Below, piece after piece: positions 48,487-56,718 of a stretch of 64,000 nt of DNA. Origin of the DNA: Verrucomicrobiota bacterium (GTDB taxonomy: Bacteria; Verrucomicrobiota; Verrucomicrobiia; Limisphaerales; JAFGQR01); contig JAFGQR010000022.1 in assembly GCA_016935555.1 (NCBI GenBank), positions 1 to 64,000 on the forward strand, read 5' to 3'. Every line of letters starts with the position of its first letter. Position 1 is the stretch's first letter. The notes under the pieces were generated by a model that ran no database searches, was not told the DNA's origin, and saw only the letters and a program-made list of their open reading frames with translations. Made by a program: the position numbers and the translations under genes.

Positions 48487-49581
48487 TCAGTTGCGGGCGG
48501 CGCCGCTGCGTTCCAGGGCGGCGTTGACCATTAGCATCTCGCTGATGTTTTCCAGGGTCAGCAGCCCCACCATGGCGCCGCCACCCATCACGGGGACCGT
48601 TGCGCATTGCTGCGCCTGCATGGATTCGACAGCCGCCCTCAGCGGGGCGTCGGCGTTCAAGGTGTCGCAGACGCGGCACATGACGTCGCGCACGGCGTCG
48701 TCGCGCCGGCCTTCGGCGAGGGCTTTGACGAGGTCGTTGCGGCGCAGGATGCCGACGGGGGCGTCGTGGTCAAGGACGGGGAAGTCCTGCTGGGAGCCGG
48801 CCAGCAGTTCCTGGACGGCGTTGGCCACCGAGTCGGCCGCCGACAAGGTGCGGAACTGGGTCATCATGGCGTCGCGGACGCGGAAGCCGTCCAGGGCGGA
48901 CTGGAACTCGACCTGGCTGGCTTCGGCCTGGGCGCCGAGGTAGACAAAGATGGCGATGAAAATGAGCCAGGGATTGTAGAGGAAGCCGACGATGCCGAAG
49001 AGGATCGCCATGATCTGGCCGATGTTGGCGGCAATGACCGTCGCGCGGCGCCGGCCCAGCGCCGTGGCCAGCAGCGCGCGCAACACGCGCCCGCCGTCCA
49101 TCGGGAACGCCGGCAGCAGATTGAAGCCCACGAGGAACACGTTCACCACCATCAGCCGCTCGAGCAGCGAGCCGCCCGTCACACTCAGTTCCCCCAGCGG
49201 CACCAGGGCGTTCCGCAGCGACAGCCAGGCAAACAACACGAGAGCAATGGCGACGTTCACCGCGGGGCCGGCGAGGGCGACCCAGAATTCCTGCATGGGT
49301 TGTTCGGGCATTTTCTCCAGGCGCGCCACGCCCCCGATGGGCAGCAGGGTGATGTCGCGGGTGCGGACGCCGTATTTGCGGGCCATCAGGGCGTGGCCCA
49401 GCTCATGGAGCAGCACGCAGCCGAACAGCGCCAGGAAGAAGCCCACTCCGGCCAGCGCCGCCTCGAGGCGCCGGGTGTTGAGCCAGTAGACGTAGCCCAG
49501 GAACGCCAGCAGCAGCAGGAACGTGAAGTGGATGAACACGTCGATGCCAAACAGCCTGCCGATTTTCAGCGACCATTTCAT
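48487..49581 (-). CDS. Site-2-type membrane metalloprotease (M50) with CBS domains
   Basis: This 364-residue integral membrane protease has the zinc motif HELGH at residues 59-63 and the second metal-ligand motif NLLPAFPMDGG near 154-164, both intact. Several hydrophobic helices surround them (IHFTFLLLLAFLGYVYWL, VGFFLALFGCVLL, AGPAVNVAIALVLFAWLSL). A C-terminal pair of CBS domains (about 230-350; VRDAMMTQFRTLSAADSV, VRDVMCRVCDTLNADAPL) probably senses adenine nucleotides. It is the last gene of the six-gene minus-strand set, starting 18 bp after the universal stress protein stop. Substrates may be membrane-anchored regulators. Confidence 0.94.
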   Translation of the reverse strand: MKWSLKIGRLFGIDVFIHFTFLLLLAFLGYVYWLNTRRLEAALAGVGFFLALFGCVLLHELGHALMARKYGVRTRDITLLPIGGVARLEKMPEQPMQEFWVALAGPAVNVAIALVLFAWLSLRNALVPLGELSVTGGSLLERLMVVNVFLVGFNLLPAFPMDGGRVLRALLATALGRRRATVIAANIGQIMAILFGIVGFLYNPWLIFIAIFVYLGAQAEASQVEFQSALDGFRVRDAMMTQFRTLSAADSVANAVQELLAGSQQDFPVLDHDAPVGILRRNDLVKALAEGRRDDAVRDVMCRVCDTLNADAPLRAAVESMQAQQCATVPVMGGGAMVGLLTLENISEMLMVNAALERSGAARN

Positions 49582-49599
49582 AAATTGTCCGTGTGGATT

Positions 49600-50625
49600 C
49601 TAGATTCCAGGCGCCAGCAGGGCGGGGGATGCGGGCGGCGTGCGGCCCAGCGGCCGGGCACGCGCCCCCTGGGCTTGGCGCACCACCAGCACCGGGCACG
49701 GCGCATAACGAATCACCTGTTCCGCCGTGCTCCCCATGAACCACCGCTTCAACCCGGTCCGGCCCCGGGTGGCAATGACGATCAGGTCCGCCTTCAAACG
49801 GCGGGCGGCACGGACGATTTGGTCATGGGGCAGGCCGGCGGCCAGTTCGATGTGGGCCGGCGTGCGGCGGTGCAGCTTGCGTTGGACCAGCGTGGCGACT
49901 TTCTTTCTGGCTTCCTCGAGCGCTGCCATGTCCAGCCGGCGCGCGTAGGCCGCCAGCCGGCGCGGCGCCGGCATCGAGAACACCACGTGAAGCACCGTGA
50001 GCGCCGACTCGAAACGATCCGCCAACTCCCCCGCCAGCCGCACCGCCTTCGCCGACGGCCCGGAAAAATCCACCGGCGCGAGAATCCGGCGCAGATGCGG
50101 CACGTCGCCGCGCGGGTCGCGGCGGACGCCGCCGGCGCGGGCGTCGAGGCGCAGCGTGAGCACGGCGCAGGGCGCGTGGCGAACGACCTGTTCGGCGGTG
50201 CTCCCCATGAAGACGCGTTCGACGCCGGAATAGCCGTTGGTGGGGATGACGATGAGATCCATGCGCTGCTCGCGAGCGTGCGCCGCGATCTCCAGGTGGG
50301 CCTTCCCTTGCCGCACAGCCACGCCGGCGTCGACGCCGGGGGGCGGGAGCGTCTCCGCCAGCTTGTGCAGCCGCTTGAGGGCAGTGTCCGCCAACTGGCG
50401 GTTGCTTATCGCCAGGGGCGAGTCTTCCAGCCCGGAATAAAACGGCGCCGGTTCAACCACAAACAACAACTCCAGCTTGCCGCCCGATCGCTGCGCCAGC
50501 GCCCCGGCATACTGGATCGCCAGCTTCGAACGCGGCGAGAAATCCACCGGGACAAGAAATCGTTTCAGAGGCAGAGCGGGTTTCGCCTTGCGCGAGCCCG
50601 GCGGCTTGGAGGTTGTCGATGCCAT
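49600..50625 (-). CDS. Tandem universal stress protein
   Basis: This 341-residue cytoplasmic protein has two UspA domains. Each opens with an LVPVDFS-like strand (RFLVPVDFSPRSKLAIQYAG; RILAPVDFSGPSAKAVRLAG). Each ends with the ATP-binding pattern G-2x-G-9x-G-S (GYSGVERVFMGSTAEQVVRHAPCAVL and GRTGLKRWFMGSTAEQVIRYAPCPVL, each given here from its first Gly). Both nucleotide motifs are intact, so it probably binds ATP. ATG at 50625 is used because the longer open frame overlaps the preceding gene. It lies 18 bp upstream of the M50 protease gene. Confidence 0.95.
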   Translation of the reverse strand: MASTTSKPPGSRKAKPALPLKRFLVPVDFSPRSKLAIQYAGALAQRSGGKLELLFVVEPAPFYSGLEDSPLAISNRQLADTALKRLHKLAETLPPPGVDAGVAVRQGKAHLEIAAHAREQRMDLIVIPTNGYSGVERVFMGSTAEQVVRHAPCAVLTLRLDARAGGVRRDPRGDVPHLRRILAPVDFSGPSAKAVRLAGELADRFESALTVLHVVFSMPAPRRLAAYARRLDMAALEEARKKVATLVQRKLHRRTPAHIELAAGLPHDQIVRAARRLKADLIVIATRGRTGLKRWFMGSTAEQVIRYAPCPVLVVRQAQGARARPLGRTPPASPALLAPGI

Positions 50626-50795
50626 AGGACTGTGTTCATTCACCGGCGGTGCGCCGTGCCCCGCGCGGCTGGACACGCGCCATGCCGCGTGCCCCCCGTC
50701 GCAGAACCCGCGGCCAGCCGACGGCGGGCCTTTGGTCGCAACGTCCGGAGACGCGTCGCAGTGTGCCGCAGGGTCCCCGGGCCCGCAAGCCTTGT

Positions 50796-51911
50796 TCAAT
50801 GCGCCCGGTCAATGCCGGATGGGTACACGGTTCCGTCCGGACTGCGCGGTTCGGTTCCTTGGGCGACCCCACGGGCAAGATCCGAACCTGCCAGCCCGGA
50901 CTGGCGCACCCTGACGCACAGGAACACGCCTTCTTCGCCCGAGCTGCCTATCCAGGAGCCGCTCTGCTCGAGGTTCCAAGGGGCCAGCACCTCCCGCACC
51001 AGCGCGGGCACGTAGCGATACGAGAAAAACACACGCAGCCGATCGCCCGCCTCGAACGCAACGTCCGCCCCCTGCATCCGAACCGCCACGGGGCGCCGGA
51101 AATGAAACCCGGCTTCCACGCGCAACAGGCGCCGCGTCGATGGGCAGCGCTCGATCCCCAACCGCAGGTCGCCGTCCTCCCGTCCGATTCCCAGCTCGTC
51201 CAGGAACGTCCGCAGCCAGTCGCGTGTCAACCGGTTGTCATACTGCGGCAGAATCCGGCGAACGCCTGCCGCGTAATCAGGCCCGGGAGCAAGGTTCGCG
51301 CTCAACAAAAGCCCATCGCCGGGACGCAGAAGCGCCACGACCCGCGGCAGGATGGCCTCGGGCTCGAAGCCGGGAAGCATGCCGAAGAACGTGACCAGGC
51401 GCGTCTGTCCCGGCGGCGACAGCCTTTCAAAATAAGCCGGCAGATCCGGGGCCGCCGCCAGGTCGCAGACCAGCGGATGGCAGTGTTTGGCAGGCACCAC
51501 GTCCAACACAGTCCGACGCGCCTCGAGCACCAAGGCCACGCTCGAATCCACCGGCGAGTAATCCACAGTCGCACCCCGCCCCGCCAACACCCGCAGCAGC
51601 CGGGCGTCCTTCCCGCCATCCCCAGCCCCCAAACCCATCACGTGCACCGGTCCGGACCCGGCGTGGGCGGCGGCAGCCGCGAAGGCGCGGTCGTAGAGGG
51701 CCGCGCTTTCAGGATCGGTGTGGGATGGGGACCACGCCCGGTGCAGGTCCAGCCAGCGCGCGGCCTGCGCGGGGCTGTCGTAGTGGACCTTGTTCGGAAC
51801 AGCGCGCGCCCGGAGCGCCCCGATCAGTTCCGCCCGGAGGCGGCCGGGCGATTGGCTTTCGTGAATCACGACGCGGACATACGCGTCGTCCGGGAGCGGC
51901 TTGTTCGACAC
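50796..51911 (-). CDS. EgtD-like SAM-dependent methyltransferase
   Basis: This 371-residue protein resembles the Methyltransf_33 family, which includes the histidine-specific methyltransferase EgtD. The SAM-binding loop is VHVMGLGAGDGGKDARLL, followed by VDYSPVDSSVALVLEARR and TFFGMLPGFEPEAILPRV. The N-terminal EgtD substrate-recognition stretch (TR-x-E region) is not evident, so the substrate is probably not histidine. The start is a GTG at 51911, one base after the epimerase stop, indicating translational coupling. A role in modifying a peptide or amino acid handled by the upstream epimerase is possible but inferred. Confidence 0.75.
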   Translation of the reverse strand: MSNKPLPDDAYVRVVIHESQSPGRLRAELIGALRARAVPNKVHYDSPAQAARWLDLHRAWSPSHTDPESAALYDRAFAAAAAHAGSGPVHVMGLGAGDGGKDARLLRVLAGRGATVDYSPVDSSVALVLEARRTVLDVVPAKHCHPLVCDLAAAPDLPAYFERLSPPGQTRLVTFFGMLPGFEPEAILPRVVALLRPGDGLLLSANLAPGPDYAAGVRRILPQYDNRLTRDWLRTFLDELGIGREDGDLRLGIERCPSTRRLLRVEAGFHFRRPVAVRMQGADVAFEAGDRLRVFFSYRYVPALVREVLAPWNLEQSGSWIGSSGEEGVFLCVRVRQSGLAGSDLARGVAQGTEPRSPDGTVYPSGIDRAH

Positions 51912-51912
51912 G

Positions 51913-53100
51913 TCAGGCTCCGCACAGTCGGACGCCGCAGCCGTTGACTTTGGGGTAACGGACGCGTCCTTGTTCGATGGTGACGCCGCTGGCGATGTCT
52001 TTCGCCAGGAGCAGCGCGCCGTCCATGTCCACGTAATCGAGCATGGGACGCAACTGGGCGATGGCGGAGATGCCCACGGTGGACTCGGTCATGCAGCCCA
52101 CCATCGTCTTCAGCCCCAGGTGCTGCGCGCGGGCGATCATCCGCCGGGCCGGAGTGAGCCCGCCGCACTTGACCACTTTGATGTTGATGCCGTGGAAACA
52201 CTCCCGGCAGCGGTCCACATCGCTCTCGGCGCGGCAGGTTTCATCCGCGATGACGGGCAGGGCGCAGCGGGCGAAGACTTCCTTCATGCCGGTCCAATCG
52301 TCGGGCGGCAGGGGTTGTTCGATGAACTCGACGCCCAGCTCCTTGAGCCGCGGCGCCTTGTGGAGCGTCTCGGCGACGGTCCACCCGGCGTTGGCGTCGA
52401 TGCGGAACACGGCCTGGCTGTGGCGGCGCAGGGCTTCAACGATTTCGATGTCGTGGGGTGTGCCGAGCTTGATCTTGTAGATGGGCCAGTTGGGCAGTTC
52501 CTGCATTTTGGCCACCATCACATCGATGGTGTCGATGCCAATCGTGTAGTCCGTGAGCGGCCCGGCGTTGCAGTCCAGGCCCCAGAGCTTCCAGACCGGC
52601 TGGCCGCGGCATTTGCCCCAGAGATCGTGCGCAGCCTCGTCCACGGCACATTGCGCGAACGCATGCCCCCCCAGCACCGGCCGCAGCTGCTCCCAAAGAC
52701 GGGCGGGATCCTCGAGCCGCGCCCGCTCGATGGCCGGCCGCGCCCCCTCCAGCGCCCCCCGCGTCTCGGCCAGCGTCGCCCCGTAATAGCCCGATTCGGG
52801 AGCTTCGCCGTAGCCGCGCCGCCCATCCTGGCCCAATTCCACGATCAGGGTCCGGGCGACACGTTTCGAATCGCGCGAGATGGTGAACGTGTGCTTGAGC
52901 GGCAGCTCGAACTCGCGCAGCGTCATCGTCAGACGGCCGCGGCCCGGGCCGGCCCCGGCCCGGGGCGAGGTGCAGCCCGCCGCGAGCATCGCCCCGCCGG
53001 CGGCCTGCAAAAAGCGGCGTCTGGACCAGGCCGCCCGATCGTCGGGGGAGCGGCGGGCGGGAGGCAGGGATTCGGTGGGTTCGTCCAAGGGTGTGATCAT
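51913..53100 (-). CDS. Tat-exported dipeptide epimerase (enolase superfamily)
   Basis: This 395-residue enzyme belongs to the muconate-lactonizing/L-Ala-D/L-Glu epimerase group. Active-site residues are in place: KIKLG (Lys209/Lys211), RIDANAGW (Asp235), FIEQP (Glu261), IADE (Asp286) and NIKVVKCGG (Lys311). It should epimerise dipeptides such as those from murein turnover. Unusually, it starts with a Tat signal (SRRRFLQAAGGAMLAAGC, residues 26-43) with a lipobox Cys43, so it is predicted to be an exported lipoprotein, whereas typical members are cytoplasmic. The methyltransferase gene starts one base after its stop. Confidence 0.92.
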   Translation of the reverse strand: MITPLDEPTESLPPARRSPDDRAAWSRRRFLQAAGGAMLAAGCTSPRAGAGPGRGRLTMTLREFELPLKHTFTISRDSKRVARTLIVELGQDGRRGYGEAPESGYYGATLAETRGALEGARPAIERARLEDPARLWEQLRPVLGGHAFAQCAVDEAAHDLWGKCRGQPVWKLWGLDCNAGPLTDYTIGIDTIDVMVAKMQELPNWPIYKIKLGTPHDIEIVEALRRHSQAVFRIDANAGWTVAETLHKAPRLKELGVEFIEQPLPPDDWTGMKEVFARCALPVIADETCRAESDVDRCRECFHGINIKVVKCGGLTPARRMIARAQHLGLKTMVGCMTESTVGISAIAQLRPMLDYVDMDGALLLAKDIASGVTIEQGRVRYPKVNGCGVRLCGA

Positions 53101-53153
53101 GGCGACCGTTTACGCCGGTCCGGCCAACAACACAAGGCGGGTTTGATAGGCGA

Positions 53154-54566
53154 TCATGGGGAGCGCGTGGGCGACCAGAGTCTCGGGTAAGGACCGCGCG
53201 AGACGCGCTCGACGACGGGGGCGCCGGTGAGTTTTTGGGGCAGGCTGGAGACGTAGCCTGGGAACCCGAGCGCGATGTCGCCGACTTCGACCATGAAGGC
53301 GTCAGGGGTTTTGCCTGGCAGGAAGCCTTCATAGCGGTCGCCCACGGGGCGCATGAGGATATGGTACCACATGACGTCGCGCCAGGCGGGGTCGTCGGTG
53401 AAGGCGAACCAGGTGCGGACCATGTGGACGGTGGCGTTGCCGGTGATGGTGGCGGTGAACAGGGTGCCGTTGTTCAGGAGGCGATGCGACACGTTGTCGA
53501 TGCGGGTGAGGGGACGGCCGTTGAACACGTGGGCGACCCACATCATGAAGTCCATGAACTGGATTTCGCTGAAATTGGAGTGGTTGTAGTTGGGAATGAT
53601 CTCGATGGTCATCGGGCGCCGCAGCCGTTCCTGGAGGATGTTGACATTGAACATGCGGTAGCCGTCCTCGTTGCTGGCTCCGAGATAGAACACGGGCACG
53701 GTGACCTGGTCCTGGAAAAAGGCGTGATGGAACGACAGGTGCGACTCGACGCGGTCGGTGCGGTAGACGCCTTCGTTGCCCATGATGATGGGCGAGGCCA
53801 CCCGGGCGTCCATCGCCGCGGCCACCGTCGCGCTGCGCCCCCGCTTCGAATGGCCGCCCACGACCGCCTGCAGGGTGTCCAACCCGAGGAACTGCTGGAG
53901 GGCGTTCATCGCCTGAATGTAGACCACCGCGAGCTGGCAATTCATGTTGTAGTAGTTCGTCCGGGTTTCCCTCGCCAGCCGCCCCAGGACGCCGATGTCC
54001 GACTCGATGTCGCTGCCGTCCGGGTAGGTGCCCGGGTTGCTCAGCACCATGGTCGGGTAACCGGTGCGCGCGGTGATCGGCTCGCCGTATTTGGCCACGT
54101 GAATCGGATAATAGTCGCGTCCGGGCGACCCGACGATGACCACCTTGCCCCGGCGTGGAGGCGCCTGGTTAACCGTATTGTCGGCCGGCAGCAGGATCGT
54201 GCAGGGGTGCCCCCATTTCCTGCCCGCCAGTTCCTGCGACCAGAAATGAGCACTCACCCGGCGCAGCCGCTTGCCGGGGTCGGTGTCGCTGGTTACCACC
54301 TCGTCCTTGAGCACCTTGAACTCGAGCGGGACGCAATGCTGCCGGACCACCGGCCACAATTCGCGCGGCTTGAGCACGTGGCGCGAGGCCTCCTCGAAGT
54401 TGAACGGCGCGGCGGACGGCGGGGGTTCGGCAGCGGCCAGCAGCGCGGGAGCCGCGCACGCCCAGATGAACAGGCCCAGCCACAGGACCGTCCGGGAGCC
54501 GCTTATGCAACGGGAAAACGCGCAAGGCTTGCCCGCGGATCGTGGCCGGGAACCCGCCCCCGCCAT
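53154..54566 (-). CDS. PhoPQ-activated pathogenicity-related (PqaA-like) alpha/beta hydrolase
   Basis: This 470-residue exported protein has a signal peptide (VLWLGLFIWACAAPALLAAAE) and a PhoPQ-related hydrolase domain. The nucleophile elbow is VVGGHSKRGRSAT, with Ser the presumed catalytic residue. Conserved surroundings are YYNMNCQLAVVYIQAMNALQ, IMGNEGVYRTDRVESHLSFHH, VPVFYLGASNEDGYRMF and IPNYNHSNFSE. The natural substrate of this family is unclear. The start is uncertain. An ATG at 54842 overlaps the transglutaminase stop (ATGA) and is probably ancestral, but a 130-bp palindromic element (54672-54801) now lies between it and the signal peptide. The ATG at 54566, just before the signal, is therefore used here. 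Confidence 0.8.
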   Translation of the reverse strand: MAGAGSRPRSAGKPCAFSRCISGSRTVLWLGLFIWACAAPALLAAAEPPPSAAPFNFEEASRHVLKPRELWPVVRQHCVPLEFKVLKDEVVTSDTDPGKRLRRVSAHFWSQELAGRKWGHPCTILLPADNTVNQAPPRRGKVVIVGSPGRDYYPIHVAKYGEPITARTGYPTMVLSNPGTYPDGSDIESDIGVLGRLARETRTNYYNMNCQLAVVYIQAMNALQQFLGLDTLQAVVGGHSKRGRSATVAAAMDARVASPIIMGNEGVYRTDRVESHLSFHHAFFQDQVTVPVFYLGASNEDGYRMFNVNILQERLRRPMTIEIIPNYNHSNFSEIQFMDFMMWVAHVFNGRPLTRIDNVSHRLLNNGTLFTATITGNATVHMVRTWFAFTDDPAWRDVMWYHILMRPVGDRYEGFLPGKTPDAFMVEVGDIALGFPGYVSSLPQKLTGAPVVERVSRGPYPRLWSPTRSP

Positions 54567-54671
54567 GCGCCATGGCACCAGGCATCTGGCAGAGGGCATC
54601 CGGCCGAGTCCAGGCTCCTGGAAAGGCGCGATGCCGCCTGCGCGGCGGCGCGTCTCGCGCCGCATGAGTTT

Positions 54672-54801
54672 GGTAGGGCGAGACTCCGTCGAGCCCTGAC
54701 TTCTTCTGCGGGCCGGCGCCTTGGACGCGGGGCACCGCGGTGGCCACGGATCGGCGGCACAGAAGCCAAGAAGTTTGGGCTCGACGGAGTCTCGCCCTAC
54801 C
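54672..54801. repeat. Palindromic repeat element with 24-bp perfect terminal inverted repeats
   Basis: GGTAGGGCGAGACTCCGTCG plus AGCC (54672-54695) and its exact complement (54778-54801) enclose 82 bases. Partly self-complementary inner sequence (ACTTCTTCTG versus CAGAAGCCAAGAAGT) extends the symmetry. Outside it, near-copies of TCCTGGAAA occur at about 54616 and 54822. The translated arm reads GRDSVEPKLLG, which I recall as a recurrent spurious peptide in Verrucomicrobia annotations, suggesting a dispersed family. There is no transposase inside, so it is a MITE- or REP-like element. Confidence 0.85.
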
Positions 54802-54838
54802 GGAGTGGAAGCGCGGTTCCTGGAAAGCGGCTGGTCGT

Positions 54839-56386
54839 TCATGGCTTTTTCTTCGGTGTGTCGCCGGGCAGCGGCGTGCGGGGCGTGCGGGCTTTGAGCC
54901 ACTCGTTCCATCGGGCGCGGTGGGTGCCGAAGGATTGCCCGGTGAACCCTTCGAGCAACCGCCCGATCTGCCGGTCGCCATCGGCATCGTTCAGGCGCTC
55001 CAGGCAATTGACAATCGCAGCCAGTTCGGCGTCGCCGCCGATCTGGAGGGCGGCGCGGGCCGCCGGGACGCGCAGGCCGGGTTCATAGAGGAGATCGTCG
55101 AGCCACGGCAGGACAAAGGGGTGGCCGATGTTCAGTGCCTCCTGCGCGAGAACCGCGCGCGCTTGCCCGGCAGCTGAGCCGAGGCGCTGACGGAATTGCG
55201 CGACGCGGGCGCGGACATCGGGCGCGGGCGGAGGGAACCACCAGGCTTGGCGCATGCCGGAAGCCTGCGCGGGCGTGCCGTCCCAGTCGTGTTTCTCGAG
55301 GTAATCCGAACCCGTCAGCGAGCCCTCGCCCGAGTCGCCGACGGCCGTGATCAGCATGGGGCCGGGGGTTTGCCCAAAATAGAGGCGCTTGTTGTTGGCC
55401 CGCTCGTTCCGGGTCGGGTCGAAATCGACCCAGCCGAACCCGGGGACGTGGGCTTGGGGGAAGCGATGGAACACCTTGTCGAGATGGAACGGGACGCCGA
55501 GTCGGCCGACGATGCCGCCCACATAGCGGGCCGGAATGCGGTTTTTGCGGCACAGGGCGAGGAAGCAGTAGGTGTATTCGCTGCAGCTGCCCTTGCCGCT
55601 GGAGAGCACTTCGGGGGCGGGCTGCCATTTGCCGTCGCGGTCATAGCTCAGGCGGTCCATCACCAGCCCAAAGGCGCCGTCCAACACCGCCACGGTGCCG
55701 GTCTTGGCGCGGGCGGCCTCGGCGGCGGCGGCTTCGATGACCGGGTGTTCGAGGGCGAGGTCCTTGCCGTTGCGCAGGCAGAGCGCCTGTTGTTCGGGCG
55801 AGAGCGCCGGGAGGTTGTCGCTAGGGGCGGCCTGCCAATCCCAGCGGAATCGGCGGAGGGTGGCGGTGGCGGTCCAGCGTCCGACGAGGCAGGCGCCCGG
55901 GGCGAGGGTGGGGCGTTGGTAGAGGAGGATGGGGGATTGCCAGGCATCGGCGAGGCGCTCGGGATCGCCTTCGATGTCCAGCTCGGTGATGTCCTGGTGG
56001 GGCAATGCGACGGGCGCATGCACGTGAAGGCGCGCATTGCGGAGTGCTTGGGGACCGCGGCTGACGATGCGTGTGACGAACACCACCGTGGCCCGGGTCT
56101 CGGAATTTGGCACGATCCGCCGCGCCGCGGCCTGGGCCGGCGCGGCGGGGGGCGCCGCGGAGGCGGCGGCGGCGGCGGCGACGGGAGTCGCAGTGGACGG
56201 GAAGTCGAAGAGCGCGGCGCGACTCAGTTGCCGTTCGAAGTCGGCTTCGACGGGCGAGGTCAGGTCGAGGTGGCAGAACTCCGCGCCGGGGCAGGTGGTG
56301 CGGACCAGCAACAAAGCCAGGCCGGCGGCGAGGCTGGCAGCCGTGAGCGCGCCGCGTTGTTGCGCTGTTTGCATGGGCGGCATCAT
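54839..56386 (-). CDS. Exported transglutaminase-like (papain-fold) protein
   Basis: This 515-residue protein has an N-terminal hydrophobic signal or anchor (ALTAASLAAGLALLLVRTTC). A transglutaminase-core domain follows with the expected triad: Cys in SSGKGSCSEYTYCFLALCR (about residue 268), His in HVPGFGWVDFDPTRN (about 308), and the Asp of VDFDPT. The first 200 residues are an Ala/Pro-rich linker and a beta-rich segment (VVFVTRIVSRGPQALRNARL). The domain would cleave or form amide bonds in peptides or cell-wall material. It is the first gene of the six-gene minus-strand set. Its stop overlaps the ATG at 54842. In-frame ATGs at 56383 and 56374 are alternative starts. Confidence 0.88.
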   Translation of the reverse strand: MMPPMQTAQQRGALTAASLAAGLALLLVRTTCPGAEFCHLDLTSPVEADFERQLSRAALFDFPSTATPVAAAAAASAAPPAAPAQAAARRIVPNSETRATVVFVTRIVSRGPQALRNARLHVHAPVALPHQDITELDIEGDPERLADAWQSPILLYQRPTLAPGACLVGRWTATATLRRFRWDWQAAPSDNLPALSPEQQALCLRNGKDLALEHPVIEAAAAEAARAKTGTVAVLDGAFGLVMDRLSYDRDGKWQPAPEVLSSGKGSCSEYTYCFLALCRKNRIPARYVGGIVGRLGVPFHLDKVFHRFPQAHVPGFGWVDFDPTRNERANNKRLYFGQTPGPMLITAVGDSGEGSLTGSDYLEKHDWDGTPAQASGMRQAWWFPPPAPDVRARVAQFRQRLGSAAGQARAVLAQEALNIGHPFVLPWLDDLLYEPGLRVPAARAALQIGGDAELAAIVNCLERLNDADGDRQIGRLLEGFTGQSFGTHRARWNEWLKARTPRTPLPGDTPKKKP

Positions 56387-56553
56387 CGCGCCGGCAGAGC
56401 CGCCTGGCAAGCGGTGTTGCGCCTGGCGCGACCCCGGGAGCGGTGGGGCTGGAACGGGCATCATCCCCGGCGACAGCACAGAATCCGGCACTTTTGCGAT
56501 GCCGGCGAAACGTGATCTGTCTCACGCCCTTGTTCGTCACTGGGACGGGGGGG

Positions 56554-56620
56554 GCGAGCCGGAGTAAGAGTAAGAGCGACAGCAAGAACCTGCGGCCCAG
56601 TCGCTGGGTCCGACTTTGTC
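56554..56620 (+). repeat. Dispersed 67-bp repeat, copy B
   Basis: This segment matches 33938-34004 in the same orientation (GCGAGCC, AGTAAGAG, AGCAAGAACCTGCG, ACTTTGTC). It sits 98 bp upstream of the M14 peptidase start. The rest of the 332-bp gap (56387-56718) contains a 9-bp inverted repeat CGCGCCGGG/CCCGGCGCG (56622-56630 and 56669-56677) with two direct copies of ATGCCGTTGA between its arms. I see no T-run or clear promoter. Confidence 0.75.
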
Positions 56621-56718
56621 ACGCGCCGGGGCCATGCCGTTGAACGGCCCGCGAATGCCGTTGACGCTCCCGGCGCGGGATTGCATCGTTTGCGGGTGCA
56701 GATTGTGATTCCCGCCAC

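Noticed and set aside
54672..54801. Insertion sequence
   Set aside because: There are inverted repeats but only 82 bases between them and no transposase frame; it is annotated as a palindromic repeat element instead.
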